Assembly: GCA_964588175.1 (NCBI GenBank)
Contig: CAZPNW010000146.1
Span: 1 to 22,343 of the forward strand
Reading direction: 5' to 3'
Length of the DNA stretch: 22,343 nucleotides
Origin: JBAZTA01 sp964588175
GTDB taxonomy: Bacteria; Omnitrophota; Gorgyraeia; Gygaellales; Profunditerraquicolaceae
Of the stretch, positions 7,270 to 15,417 are shown in pieces (position 1 is the stretch's first letter; each line of letters opens with the position of its first letter). The translations under genes were made by a program, and so were the position numbers. The notes below the pieces were generated by a model. It worked only from the letters and a program-made list of their open reading frames with translations. It searched no databases and had not been told where the DNA came from.

Positions 7270-8831
7270 TGGGCGCTTCTGCTGGCATATATTTTGGGCC
7301 TCGCAATATAAGTGTTGTTGAAGTTGCAGGCAAAAGGATCCTTAATACAATAAAAGTTTCCCGGGCGAGCCTGTCTTCCAATACTGCCGAAGACAAGGTC
7401 CCTGAGGAGATCAAGATGATCGCCTTGCTGAAAGATGAATTCAGGAAAAGCAAGGTATCTGCGAAAAAATTCGACCTGGTTTTATCCGGGAATACTTTGG
7501 TTATCCGCACTTTTGAGATCCCGGTGCTTCCCCGGGATGAGATCTTTAGCGCGGTAACCTTTGAAGCTAAAAAATATATCCCGTTCAAACTGGAAGAACT
7601 GGTCTTTGATTATTACCTGTCTCTCGACCAAGTTTCGAAAAAGAACATGGTACTGTTGGTCGGGATAAAAAAAGACACGCTTGAGCAGTATTTCGCGATG
7701 TTCAAGCAGCTCAATCTTGATATCCATTCCATCGAGTACGCGGCATTCAGCGCCGTGCGGTTATTAAAAATGGCCGGTGTGAAAGAAAAAGGCATTTCAG
7801 TTGTGATCAATATCGACAGCGTCGAAAATGACGAGGTCAATTTTATCGTCCTGCAGGATGGTTTTCCGTTATTCTGCCGCGATATTAATTTAAAGAGTGA
7901 TTCCGATCAAACCGCCCAGGCCGAAGCGCCTAAAGAAGGCTTGGTTGATGTTGAGAAAATCAAAGCGGAGTTGCGCGTTTCCATAGATTTTTATAACCGT
8001 AAGTTCCCCACGAAAAATATTGAAAATTTATATTTTCTTGCGAATGACGAACTCCGTGAACCGTTAGAATCGATAGCGCAAGAGAAAAGCCTGGCGTCTC
8101 GTTTCATCGACCAAAGAGTTATTCTTGGCAAGGCGGCACCGTTTTCTTTAGCTGTACTAAAAGCATATGCCGGGGCTTTGTATGAAAGCATCAAAACGTC
8201 GGTCAAGATAAATTTATTGACCTCCAAGGATAAACCTAAATCCGCAAAAAAACAATCTACTGTCGACCGTCATGTTGAAACATTGGTAGAAGGAGTCAGT
8301 TTTAACCCTAGGATCATCGCTTTGGGCGCCTTGATTATCGCAGGATCTGTCTTGTTGAATCTATACTTAAAATCACCGATAAAAAACAATATCAACGAAC
8401 TCTTAGCTCTCAGGCCGCAGGTCACTATAGTCAAAGATACGTTATCAAATCCTGAATTAAGTACCGTAAAAGAGGACTTACAGAAAAAACTTATTTCTTT
8501 AGATAAGCTTGTTCAAAAGCAAGTTTATGTTTCTCCACAGCTGATTTCAATTGTTAAGTTAATGCCGCAAGGGATCTGGCTAGAAGACCTTAAATTCAAA
8601 AAAGACAAAATAGGCGAGGCAGACCCAAAGATCGAACTTAAAATGCTTGGCACCGCGTATTTGGGGGACACGGATAAGGAGATAATGGCGACGAATTCTT
8701 TTTTGGCCGCGCTGAAATCGGATAGTGCTTTCGGAAAGATTTTCAAACAGATCAGGCTGGAATCGATCGAAAACAAACGTTTTGATGACGCCACAGTCAC
8801 CAGTTTTTCAATTGTGTGCACTGGTAATTAA
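7269..8831 (+). CDS. pilM: PilM-PilN fusion, type IV pilus inner-membrane alignment protein
   Basis: A 520-residue protein that joins two pilus proteins. Residues 1 to about 310 match PilM, the actin-like cytoplasmic ATPase-fold protein (N-terminal GIYFGPRNISVVEV strand pair, FEAKKYIPFKLEEL, a central NIDS strand and LYFLANDE region). Residues 314-317 are INLL, the short PilN motif that in separate proteins docks into PilM. A membrane helix (about 349-367) and a periplasmic PilN-like domain (about 370-520) with a coiled-coil start and the LPQGIWLEDLKF segment follow. The order pilM(N)-O-P-Q-B-C supports this reading. The start overlaps the HTH stop by one base. The frame is continuous, so this is a fusion as seen here and not two genes. 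Full conservation of PilM nucleotide-binding residues was not checked. Confidence 0.85.
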   Translation: MGASAGIYFGPRNISVVEVAGKRILNTIKVSRASLSSNTAEDKVPEEIKMIALLKDEFRKSKVSAKKFDLVLSGNTLVIRTFEIPVLPRDEIFSAVTFEAKKYIPFKLEELVFDYYLSLDQVSKKNMVLLVGIKKDTLEQYFAMFKQLNLDIHSIEYAAFSAVRLLKMAGVKEKGISVVINIDSVENDEVNFIVLQDGFPLFCRDINLKSDSDQTAQAEAPKEGLVDVEKIKAELRVSIDFYNRKFPTKNIENLYFLANDELREPLESIAQEKSLASRFIDQRVILGKAAPFSLAVLKAYAGALYESIKTSVKINLLTSKDKPKSAKKQSTVDRHVETLVEGVSFNPRIIALGALIIAGSVLLNLYLKSPIKNNINELLALRPQVTIVKDTLSNPELSTVKEDLQKKLISLDKLVQKQVYVSPQLISIVKLMPQGIWLEDLKFKKDKIGEADPKIELKMLGTAYLGDTDKEIMATNSFLAALKSDSAFGKIFKQIRLESIENKRFDDATVTSFSIVCTGN

Positions 8832-8845
8832 TATTTAAAATACCT

Positions 8846-9403
8846 ATGGCAGAAAATTTATTGGGAAATCTTAATGCAATGAGCAGCAAGCTGAACAAGA
8901 ATAAGATCGTGTACATCATATTCATCGGTGTTTGTTTATTGGTGGCGCGTAATATTTTTATGGAAGGGCAAAAAGAAGTCAAGAAATTAACCCAGAGACA
9001 GGACTTGGAAGAAAAGAAGAACAGTGTTTTAAATGAGATCGGTTTATCAGAAAAAAAGCTTACCGGCTATAAGAAGCATCTCAACATAAAAGATGCCGCG
9101 GGAGTGCTTGAATCGATCACCAATCTCGCAAAGAGCGCCGGAGTAAAAATAAATTCAATGAAACCCCAAATACAAAAAGATTATCCGCTGTTCACCTATT
9201 TATCCTACGATATGAATATTAACTCGGATAAATTCCACAAAATAGGCAGATTCATTGTTCTTTTGGAAAACGATCCTTATATGTATTTTATCGAAAACCT
9301 GGGAATATCCAATAAAAACATAATCGAATCCTCGGGCGCGTCAATAAAGGTGAACGCGGATATTACGGTCGGGACGCTGTTAATCAAGGAGTATAAAAAA
9401 TAG
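8846..9403 (+). CDS. pilO: PilO-like type IV pilus alignment protein
   Basis: A 185-residue bitopic inner-membrane protein: a short basic cytoplasmic N-terminus, one membrane helix (about 21-38), a Lys/Glu-rich coiled coil (about 40-75) and a periplasmic ferredoxin-like domain (about 80-185). This architecture and its place between pilMN and pilP match PilO, which pairs with PilN and links the machine to PilP and the secretin. Primary sequence similarity within the PilO family is always low, so the call rests mainly on layout and context. The gene is 14 bp after pilM and overlaps pilP by one base. No strong Shine-Dalgarno sequence is present. Confidence 0.82.
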   Translation: MAENLLGNLNAMSSKLNKNKIVYIIFIGVCLLVARNIFMEGQKEVKKLTQRQDLEEKKNSVLNEIGLSEKKLTGYKKHLNIKDAAGVLESITNLAKSAGVKINSMKPQIQKDYPLFTYLSYDMNINSDKFHKIGRFIVLLENDPYMYFIENLGISNKNIIESSGASIKVNADITVGTLLIKEYKK

Positions 9404-9915
9404 TGATACGTAAAAGCGTGATTTTAACGGTTTTAAGTTTATTTACGGCATTCTCTAACACTCCCGTGTTCGCTTTAACAAAAACGGACAGTATGCTTGA
9501 AGCTTTAGATAAGAGCATGGAAACTAAAAGTTCCGATTTTAAGATCAACCGACAAGTCTTTGACGCTGAGATCTTTGATAAACGCGACCCTTTCAAGAAC
9601 TTGTTACTACCTGAAACTGATAAAACACAGCCTGTAAAAATTGATACTAAGACTTCTAAGGATGAAATGAAAAAGATCCTGAGCGCATTGACTGTCCAGG
9701 GGGTCATTTGGGGCAGCAGCCTGAAACAAGCGATTGTGAATGATAAAGTTGTTAAACAGGGAGATATGGTCAATAATGCCCGTATCTTAGAAATCACTAA
9801 AGACGGTATTATCATCTTATACATGAACAGGCAGTTTACGCTTAATGCTCCGGCAGTTGATTTTGCTGACAGGTTAAAGAACGAATCAAAGAAAGATCCT
9901 AAAAAAAAGAATTAA
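9403..9915 (+). CDS. pilP: PilP-like periplasmic pilus assembly protein
   Basis: A 170-residue secreted protein that starts with GTG overlapping the pilO stop (TAGTG). The signal peptide covers residues 1-24 with a likely cleavage after VFA. RDPF (61-64) starts the conserved part, followed by a PilP/GspC-type homology-region beta domain (about 92-148: LTVQGVIWG, QAIVNDKVVKQGD, ILYMNRQFTL). PilP links PilO/PilN to the secretin PilQ. Classical PilP is a lipoprotein, but this protein contains no cysteine and so would be soluble in the periplasm. The C-terminus is Lys-rich (NESKKDPKKKN). Confidence 0.85.
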   Translation: MIRKSVILTVLSLFTAFSNTPVFALTKTDSMLEALDKSMETKSSDFKINRQVFDAEIFDKRDPFKNLLLPETDKTQPVKIDTKTSKDEMKKILSALTVQGVIWGSSLKQAIVNDKVVKQGDMVNNARILEITKDGIIILYMNRQFTLNAPAVDFADRLKNESKKDPKKKN

Positions 9916-9928
9916 AAGGAGGGATGAT

Positions 9929-11434
9929 ATGAGCAGTAACTTTAAATTCCGCATATTGTTTTCATTTTTTCTAATTTCGCTCTTTTCTCAGAAAATCCTT
10001 GCGGCTCCGGAATTGCCTTTTAATGACCCTGATCTTACTATTTCCATGGATTTCGACGGGGCCAGGCTGAATGATATCCTTAAGCTTTTATCTATGCAGT
10101 CCGGATTGAATTTTATCGCTTCAGAATCGGTTAAAGACAGAAAGATCACCCTGTTTTTAGATAAAGTGGCGATACGCTCAGCGATGGAGAAATTGTTCAA
10201 AGCGAACAACTTAACGTATGAATTGGATGAAGATTCGAATATTTTTATCGTTAAAGACTGGGGGAAACCGCAGTTAGAAACAGTAACAAAGGTTTTTTAT
10301 CTGAAATATGCTTCAGTTGAATCCTCAAATCTGGAAAAAGAGAAGAAAAGTGCCATGGAAGAAGACTCTTCAACCTCATCATCCACAAAAGAGGAGGAAT
10401 CCGGCATTTTGATAATCCTCGAAAAAATGTTGAGCACGAACGGTTCAGTAGTGGAAGACAGGCGGACAAACAGCATCATCGTAACCGATATTCCCAGCCG
10501 TATGCAGCAAATCGAGAAAGTCGTCGCTGAGATCGATGTCCCGCAGCCGCAGATCATGCTGGAAGTAGAAATGCTTGATGTGAGTAAGAATACCGTCGAT
10601 AAATTAGGATTTAATTGGGCCTCAGCCGGCTCTTTTTCGCTTTCAGTTATCAGCGCGGCGCGCTACACTACTTTCCCCTTTTCAGCTTTTAAAACCACCT
10701 CTCCTGATAATAAAATAATTCAGTCAGGTGACGGTTACGGAGACGATAGAGGTGTTGTTACATTTTCCAACCTGGGGCTGACACTTGATTTTTTAAGGAC
10801 ACTTACCGATACAAAATCATTGGCAAGGCCTAAAATCCTTACGCTCAATAACGAAACAGCGGAAATAAAGATCACGACGAATGAGGCTATCGGCCTTTCT
10901 ACTTCGACGACGGGCAGCAGCTCGGAAACAACCACCACTACGAAAGCAGCTGAGCGCGAGGAAACAGGTGTTTCATTGAAAGTAACGCCTCAGATCAATA
11001 CGGATACCGGAGAGATCACGATGTTCCTTATTCCGACTGTTTCTGAAGCCAAATTGGGTGCTACCTTTGATGATGTCCAATACAAAGACCCGGAAGTCAG
11101 ATCGACAAAATCGACCGTCAGGATTAAAGACGGTGAGACCATTATTCTGGGTGGATTGATCCGCACGGAACTTTCCCAAAGTGAGACGAAACTTCCTATT
11201 TTCGGCGATATGCCGATCGTCGGAGCGTTATTCAGGCACAAAAATGCCGATATTAATAGAGAGAGGGAATTGTTAGTGTTCATTACCCCTCATATTATAA
11301 AAGATTCAAACTTTATGCTGGCGAAAGCCAAAAAAACCGTTTTACCAGACCGGGAACAATCCGCAGCAACAGGTTTTGACAGATTTTCTTCCATAAACAC
11401 AAGTTTAAATCGATTTGAGCAGAAAGATAAATAA
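9929..11434 (+). CDS. pilQ: Type IV pilus secretin PilQ
   Basis: A 501-residue outer-membrane pore protein with a strong AAGGAGG ribosome binding site. Signal peptide 1-25 or 26. Residues about 36-110 form an STN-type secretin N domain (ILKLLSMQSGLNFIAS), about 120-205 an N1-type domain (NSIIVTDIPSRMQQIEKVVAEID). The secretin channel follows, including LDFLRTLTDTKSLARPKILTLNN (about 275-298) and the C-terminal signature GGLI, LPIFGDMPIVGALF and ELLVFITPHI (388-446). At 501 residues it is shorter than typical proteobacterial PilQ and has no AMIN domain. Two Ser/Thr/Glu-rich insertions (about 134-158 and 303-327) interrupt the N1 region and the channel. The stop overlaps the pilB start by one base. 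Confidence 0.93.
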   Translation: MSSNFKFRILFSFFLISLFSQKILAAPELPFNDPDLTISMDFDGARLNDILKLLSMQSGLNFIASESVKDRKITLFLDKVAIRSAMEKLFKANNLTYELDEDSNIFIVKDWGKPQLETVTKVFYLKYASVESSNLEKEKKSAMEEDSSTSSSTKEEESGILIILEKMLSTNGSVVEDRRTNSIIVTDIPSRMQQIEKVVAEIDVPQPQIMLEVEMLDVSKNTVDKLGFNWASAGSFSLSVISAARYTTFPFSAFKTTSPDNKIIQSGDGYGDDRGVVTFSNLGLTLDFLRTLTDTKSLARPKILTLNNETAEIKITTNEAIGLSTSTTGSSSETTTTTKAAEREETGVSLKVTPQINTDTGEITMFLIPTVSEAKLGATFDDVQYKDPEVRSTKSTVRIKDGETIILGGLIRTELSQSETKLPIFGDMPIVGALFRHKNADINRERELLVFITPHIIKDSNFMLAKAKKTVLPDREQSAATGFDRFSSINTSLNRFEQKDK

Positions 11435-13164
11435 TGTCTAAAGATACATATTTACGCCTTGGTGAACTTTTAATTAAGGAAGGTTTACTGACAGATGCTC
11501 AATTGAACCACGCCATTACGGTCCAGAAAAACGAAGGAGGAAGGCTGGGCGAAGTGATCATTAAATTAGGCTTGGTAAAAGAAGAGCAGATGATCACTGT
11601 TTTAAGCAAACAGCTCGGCATGCCGTATTACGCCGCGGGAAAAGACAAATTAAAACCCGCGGCTGACCAAGGGTTGGAACGCCTTATCCCTCAGGATTTC
11701 GCGATGAAGAATGCTGTCTTACCAATTTCGCGCACCCTTAAATCATTAACGGTAGCGATGACTGACCCGCTTGACCTGATCTTGATCGATAGTTTACGCA
11801 AACTTACCGGATTCGAGATCAATTCAGTTTTAGCTATCCGCTCGGAGATCCTTAAAGCCATTGAAGATTTTTACGGAAAATCAACGATGTTCAAGGAAGC
11901 GGTGGAAGCCAGTTACACCGGAGCCGCTGCTGATGCTGTTTCGCTTGATTTTGAAAGCTCTGAACAAGAGTTAAGCTTAGATAAGCTTATCGCGCGCGCC
12001 GAAGAAGCCCCTGTCGTCAAATTAGTTGATTTGATCATCCGTCAGGCGATTGACGAACATGCTTCAGATATACATATAGAACCCTTTAAAGACAAAATAT
12101 CATTACGCTACCGTATTGACGGTAAGCTCTATGAGATACCGCCTCCGGCTAAACATTTGCATATGCCGATCGTTTCGCGCGTCAAGATCTTAAGTAAACT
12201 GGATATCGCGGAAAAAAGGCTGCCGCAGGATGGGGCGTTTTTAGTGCGTATCGGCGACCGACCTATTGATTTGAGGGTATCGAGCATCCCGACAATTTAC
12301 GGAGAAAAGATCGTTATGCGTATCTTAGATAGGAGCCATGTTGTGCTTGATCTGCGGCAGCTTGGCTTTGACCCAAAACAGTTGGAACAGATGCGTTCGG
12401 CCTTTAACTCACCCTATGGCTTGATCTTCTTGACCGGCCCTACCGGAAGCGGCAAAACAACGACATTATATGCTATCTTAAGTGAGATCAAGAATCCTAC
12501 CAAAAATATCGTCACCATTGAAGACCCTGTTGAATATAAACTGGATGGTATCAATCAGGTCCAGGTTAAGCCTGAGATCGGGCTGACCTTCGCCAGCGCC
12601 TTGCGCAGTTTTCTGCGGCAGGATCCCAATATCATACTTGTCGGTGAAGTCCGTGACCTGGAAACTGCTGAGATCTGTATCCGTTCGGCATTGACCGGCC
12701 ATTTAGTCTTAAGCACATTGCATACGAATGACGCGCCTTCAGCAGTCAGCAGATTGATCGATATCGGGATAGAGCCGTATATGCTCGCGCCTTCGCTTTT
12801 AGTTGTTGTAGCTCAGCGCTTAGTGCGCAAATTATGCCCTGAATGTAAAGAAGCTTTTGAACCGAGCGCTGAACAGTTACGGATAGCTCAAATTAAAGCG
12901 GAGCTTTTATACCGGGCCAAAGGCTGCCCCAAATGCAACCATATCGGTTATAAAGGAAGGCTTTCTATTTCAGAAGTCATGGTTGTCGATGATAAGATCA
13001 GGGCATTGATCTCCCAAAAAGCCACTTTCCAACAGATACGAGAAGTGGCGAAAGCCGGAGGGATGCAGACCCTTTACGATTCAGCTATCAAGAAAGCGCA
13101 AGACGGAATTACTTCATTAGAGGAAGTCTTAGCGATCACATTAGGTTCGGAATATATTTCCTAA
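11434..13164 (+). CDS. pilB: PilB/GspE-type pilus extension ATPase
   Basis: A 576-residue cytoplasmic hexameric ATPase that drives pilin polymerisation. It has an N-terminal MshEN/T2SSE_N domain (about 1-150; pattern LGELLIKEGLLTDAQL...RLGEVIIKLGLV), then the catalytic core with Walker A GPTGSGKTT (335-343), Asp box TIEDPVEY (361-368), Walker B IILVGEVRD (400-408) and His box GHLVLSTLHTND (422-433). Zinc-binding pairs CPEC (468-471) and CPKC (488-491) are typical of PilB/GspE and absent from the retraction ATPase PilT, which supports an extension role. Length is normal for the family. It overlaps pilQ by one base and precedes pilC by 17 bp. Confidence 0.96.
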   Translation: MSKDTYLRLGELLIKEGLLTDAQLNHAITVQKNEGGRLGEVIIKLGLVKEEQMITVLSKQLGMPYYAAGKDKLKPAADQGLERLIPQDFAMKNAVLPISRTLKSLTVAMTDPLDLILIDSLRKLTGFEINSVLAIRSEILKAIEDFYGKSTMFKEAVEASYTGAAADAVSLDFESSEQELSLDKLIARAEEAPVVKLVDLIIRQAIDEHASDIHIEPFKDKISLRYRIDGKLYEIPPPAKHLHMPIVSRVKILSKLDIAEKRLPQDGAFLVRIGDRPIDLRVSSIPTIYGEKIVMRILDRSHVVLDLRQLGFDPKQLEQMRSAFNSPYGLIFLTGPTGSGKTTTLYAILSEIKNPTKNIVTIEDPVEYKLDGINQVQVKPEIGLTFASALRSFLRQDPNIILVGEVRDLETAEICIRSALTGHLVLSTLHTNDAPSAVSRLIDIGIEPYMLAPSLLVVVAQRLVRKLCPECKEAFEPSAEQLRIAQIKAELLYRAKGCPKCNHIGYKGRLSISEVMVVDDKIRALISQKATFQQIREVAKAGGMQTLYDSAIKKAQDGITSLEEVLAITLGSEYIS

Positions 13165-13181
13165 AAACTAACTGGTAAAAG

Positions 13182-14405
13182 ATGCCTAAATATATTTATA
13201 CCTGCCGGGACAGGTCCGGTAAAAAAGTAGAAGGGATTGAAGAAGCCGGTTCACATGATGAGCTTATCAGCCGTTTACAGGCAAAAGAATGGATAGTCAT
13301 AAATTTAGCGCTCGACAGTAAACTTGCGCCTGCTGAGAAAAAAAGCCAAACCGGGGCAAGGAAGAAACACTATTCTTTTAATAGTGAAGACCTGGTCCTT
13401 TTTTGCCGTCAAATAGCAACATTATTAGGAGCAGGGGTCACCATATTACGCAGCCTTGAGATCATTTCACAGCAGGTGACCAGCGTTAAGCTTTACAATG
13501 TTATAAAGCAGCTTCAGAAAGATATGGAATCGGGTTTAAGCTTTCATGAAGCTATGGCGCGCCACCCAACGGTGTTTTCAGAACTTTGGGTCAACCTTGT
13601 AGAAAGTGGAGAGGCTTCCGGAAGCTTGGCTATGGTTTTAGCCCGCTTAGCGGGATATCTGGAACGAAACGAGGCTTTTAAGCGTAAGATCATAAGCGCG
13701 TTGACGTATCCGATCATTCTATTAGTAGCATGTGTGGGCGCTATGATGTTCCTGAGCATGAAAATAATCCCTCAATTCGCTTCTTTATTTAAAGGCTTTA
13801 ATATAGAATTACCCGTGATCACGCAAATCCTGATCGGAGTGAGCGCGGCAATAAAAGATTATTTTTTTATAACTATTCTTTGTGGCGGAGCGGGGATTTA
13901 TGTGCTGCGCATCTATTTAAGCACCAATAATGGCAGGAAAGTTTTAGAAGAAATTTTATTTAAATTGCCTAAATTAGGGGAATTCTTTAAAGTCCTTGTA
14001 GTGGAACGATTTACTTCTGAAATGTCTACTTTGGTTGAAAGCGGCGTGCCTATCTTATTTTCCCTGGAGATAGCTGAACACAGTGTCAATAATCTTACTC
14101 TGGGTGATATAATCAGAAGGATAAAAGACGAAGTCAGGGAAGGAAAGCCCTTAAGCGTCCCGGTTGAAAAAAGCGGTTTTTTTGACCCTATGGCAGTACA
14201 AATGATCGCGATCGGGGAAGAAGTAGGTGAATTATCCAGCATGCTTAAGAAATTAAATGTTTTTTACCAGGATTATGTCGATACTTTTTTAACGCGCCTC
14301 ACAGCGATGTTTGAGCCGGTTTTACTGATCGTGATCGGCGCCGGGGCAGGATTTATCATTATCGGCATGTTTATGCCTATTTTCCAGATCAGCCAGATCC
14401 ATTAA
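13182..14405 (+). CDS. pilC: PilC/GspF-type inner-membrane platform protein
   Basis: A 407-residue polytopic membrane protein on which PilB acts to insert pilins into the fibre. The N-terminal YIYTCRDRSGKKVEG segment is typical. Two GspF repeats follow (about 70-193 and 275-397), each with the F.RQ/ER...L...GV.I...LE pattern, and there are three membrane helices (about 170-193, 216-245, 378-400). Length and architecture are normal for the family. Spacing of 17 bp after pilB and the consensus pilin promoter right after its stop mark it as the last gene of the machine operon. Confidence 0.95.
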   Translation: MPKYIYTCRDRSGKKVEGIEEAGSHDELISRLQAKEWIVINLALDSKLAPAEKKSQTGARKKHYSFNSEDLVLFCRQIATLLGAGVTILRSLEIISQQVTSVKLYNVIKQLQKDMESGLSFHEAMARHPTVFSELWVNLVESGEASGSLAMVLARLAGYLERNEAFKRKIISALTYPIILLVACVGAMMFLSMKIIPQFASLFKGFNIELPVITQILIGVSAAIKDYFFITILCGGAGIYVLRIYLSTNNGRKVLEEILFKLPKLGEFFKVLVVERFTSEMSTLVESGVPILFSLEIAEHSVNNLTLGDIIRRIKDEVREGKPLSVPVEKSGFFDPMAVQMIAIGEEVGELSSMLKKLNVFYQDYVDTFLTRLTAMFEPVLLIVIGAGAGFIIIGMFMPIFQISQIH

Positions 14406-14419
14406 TAAGAGATAAATCT

Positions 14420-14448
14420 TTGACATTAGTTTGGTTATAGGGTATAAT
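14420..14448 (+). promoter_or_regulatory. Perfect-consensus sigma70 promoter of the first pilin
   Basis: TTGACA (14420-14425), exactly 17 bp and TATAAT (14443-14448) match consensus at all 12 positions. It sits 15 bp after the pilC stop and predicts a transcript start near 14455, giving a leader of about 76 nt before the pilin ATG at 14531. Such strength fits a gene whose product is needed in bulk. Confidence 0.88.
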
Positions 14449-14466
14449 TATAACAGAATAGTCAGA

Positions 14467-14476
14467 AAAGGAGGTG
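14467..14476 (+). promoter_or_regulatory. Orphan strong Shine-Dalgarno-like sequence near the 5' end of the pilin mRNA
   Basis: AAAGGAGGTG (14467-14476) would bind the 16S rRNA 3' end strongly, but no start codon lies at a proper distance after it. The true pilin start at 14531 has its own AGGGGG. The element begins about 12 nt after the predicted transcript start. In Bacillus cry mRNAs, similar 5'-proximal Shine-Dalgarno sequences stabilise the transcript (STAB-SD). A similar role here is inference. Confidence 0.45.
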
Positions 14477-14530
14477 GTGCGAAAGACTGAAAATATTTAC
14501 AAACTAACTTTTCTTAAAAAAGGGGGAATC

Positions 14531-14926
14531 ATGAAAAGAGGTTTTACACTGATCGAACTTATCATCGTCATCATAATCATTGGTGTTTTAGCAACACTTG
14601 CTGTCCCGCAATACCTTAAATCGACAGAACGCGCTAAAGTAGCAAAAGCCAAACATGCAATGGGAATAATTGCTCAGGCTGAAAAAATGTATCGCGCTCA
14701 AAATGACACATATATTGACATCGGAGCTAATGCAGCGGATGCAAATTTAGGAGCTTTTACAGAATTGGCTGATATTGATAATGATCCTGACTGGGCCTAT
14801 ACGACAGAGAATATTACTACCAATACTTTTACCGTCAGGGCAACGAGAGAGAATGGCTCCATGACTGGTAGCTCTATAACCATTACTGAAGCTGGAGTCT
14901 GGGATGAAACTGGGTTTGTTCTGTAA
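14531..14926 (+). CDS. Major-type IV pilin, copy 1
   Basis: A 131-residue prepilin (mature 127) with the short leader MKRG and prepilin peptidase site G^FTLIE, including Glu5 for subunit assembly. The helix FTLIELIIVIIIIGVLATLAVP continues into STERAKVAKAKHAMGIIAQAEKMYR, followed by a compact globular domain (ADIDNDPDWAY; ITITEAGVW near the end). This layout is like the short GspG/PilA pilins. ATG 14531 was chosen because AGGGGG lies just upstream and the leader length is typical. A GTG at 14474 would add 19 residues but overlaps the orphan Shine-Dalgarno sequence. There is no cysteine pair, unlike many pilins. The perfect promoter upstream suggests high expression, so this is probably the main fibre subunit. 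It is a close paralogue of the gene at 16508. Confidence 0.92.
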   Translation: MKRGFTLIELIIVIIIIGVLATLAVPQYLKSTERAKVAKAKHAMGIIAQAEKMYRAQNDTYIDIGANAADANLGAFTELADIDNDPDWAYTTENITTNTFTVRATRENGSMTGSSITITEAGVWDETGFVL

Positions 14927-14960
14927 ATCGGCTCAGCTCTAATTATAACTGGGGTTCTCA

Positions 14961-15329
14961 ATGAGAAGCTTCACTTTGATTGAATTAATTATGGTCGTGG
15001 TGATAATTGGGGTTATGGTTACGTTTGCCGCGCCTGCCTTTAGAGTTACCAGAGACAGGGTTTTAGAAAATGAGGCAAATGCTAATTTAAGGCTTATGCA
15101 ATCCGCTCAAAGGATTTATCGCATGGAAACAGGCGCCTTTATTAGCTGCGCAAATGAAGCATGTCTAAATACCAATCTAAAATTAGAGCTACCAGCCAGT
15201 TCAGCTTGGAATTACTCTGCACCTTTAGCCAACGGCTGCAGCGAAGCAAACAGAGACGCAGGCGGAACACTTCTGCGAAGAAGTTTAGCTATTGGTAGTG
15301 AAACACCCGTTGCTGCTGAATGTATTTAG
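14961..15329 (+). CDS. Minor type IV pilin-like protein
   Basis: A 122-residue pilin-like protein with a three-residue leader, MRS^FTLIELIMVVVIIGVMVTFAAPAFR, and Glu5. The residue before the cleavage site is Ser instead of the usual Gly, which might slow or block processing. The helix continues with a Leu/Asn/Ala-rich stretch (ENEANANLRLMQSAQRIYRMETG). Four Cys (in CANEAC, GC and the penultimate EC) could form disulfides, unlike the neighbouring major pilins. GGGG lies six bases before the ATG. A long RNA hairpin follows the stop. Its role as fibre component or tip subunit is not decidable. Confidence 0.82.
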   Translation: MRSFTLIELIMVVVIIGVMVTFAAPAFRVTRDRVLENEANANLRLMQSAQRIYRMETGAFISCANEACLNTNLKLELPASSAWNYSAPLANGCSEANRDAGGTLLRRSLAIGSETPVAAECI

Positions 15330-15353
15330 TTTATATGGTTAAAGCGATTATTT

Positions 15354-15391
15354 TTACGAGGGCATCTTTTTAACAAAAGATGCCCTCGTAA
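15354..15391 (+). terminator. Strong hairpin between pilin genes (terminator-like or mRNA-stabilising)
   Basis: A perfect 17-bp stem (15354-15370 paired with 15375-15391) surrounds the four-base loop TAAC, beginning 24 bp after the stop of the minor pilin gene. Stem halves include GAGGGCATC and GATGCCCTC. No U-tract directly follows on either strand, so it is not a standard intrinsic terminator. It could be a weak attenuator or a 3' end protector that sets different levels of the upstream pilins and the downstream minor pilins. Confidence 0.5.
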
Positions 15392-15417
15392 GTATCTAAG
15401 GGTTTTAAAGTCCTCCT

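Noticed and set aside
14474..14530. GTG 14474 as start of pilin copy 1
   Set aside because: It overlaps the only Shine-Dalgarno-like sequence and would give an abnormally long leader; ATG 14531 gives the MKRG^FTLIE leader like its paralogue.
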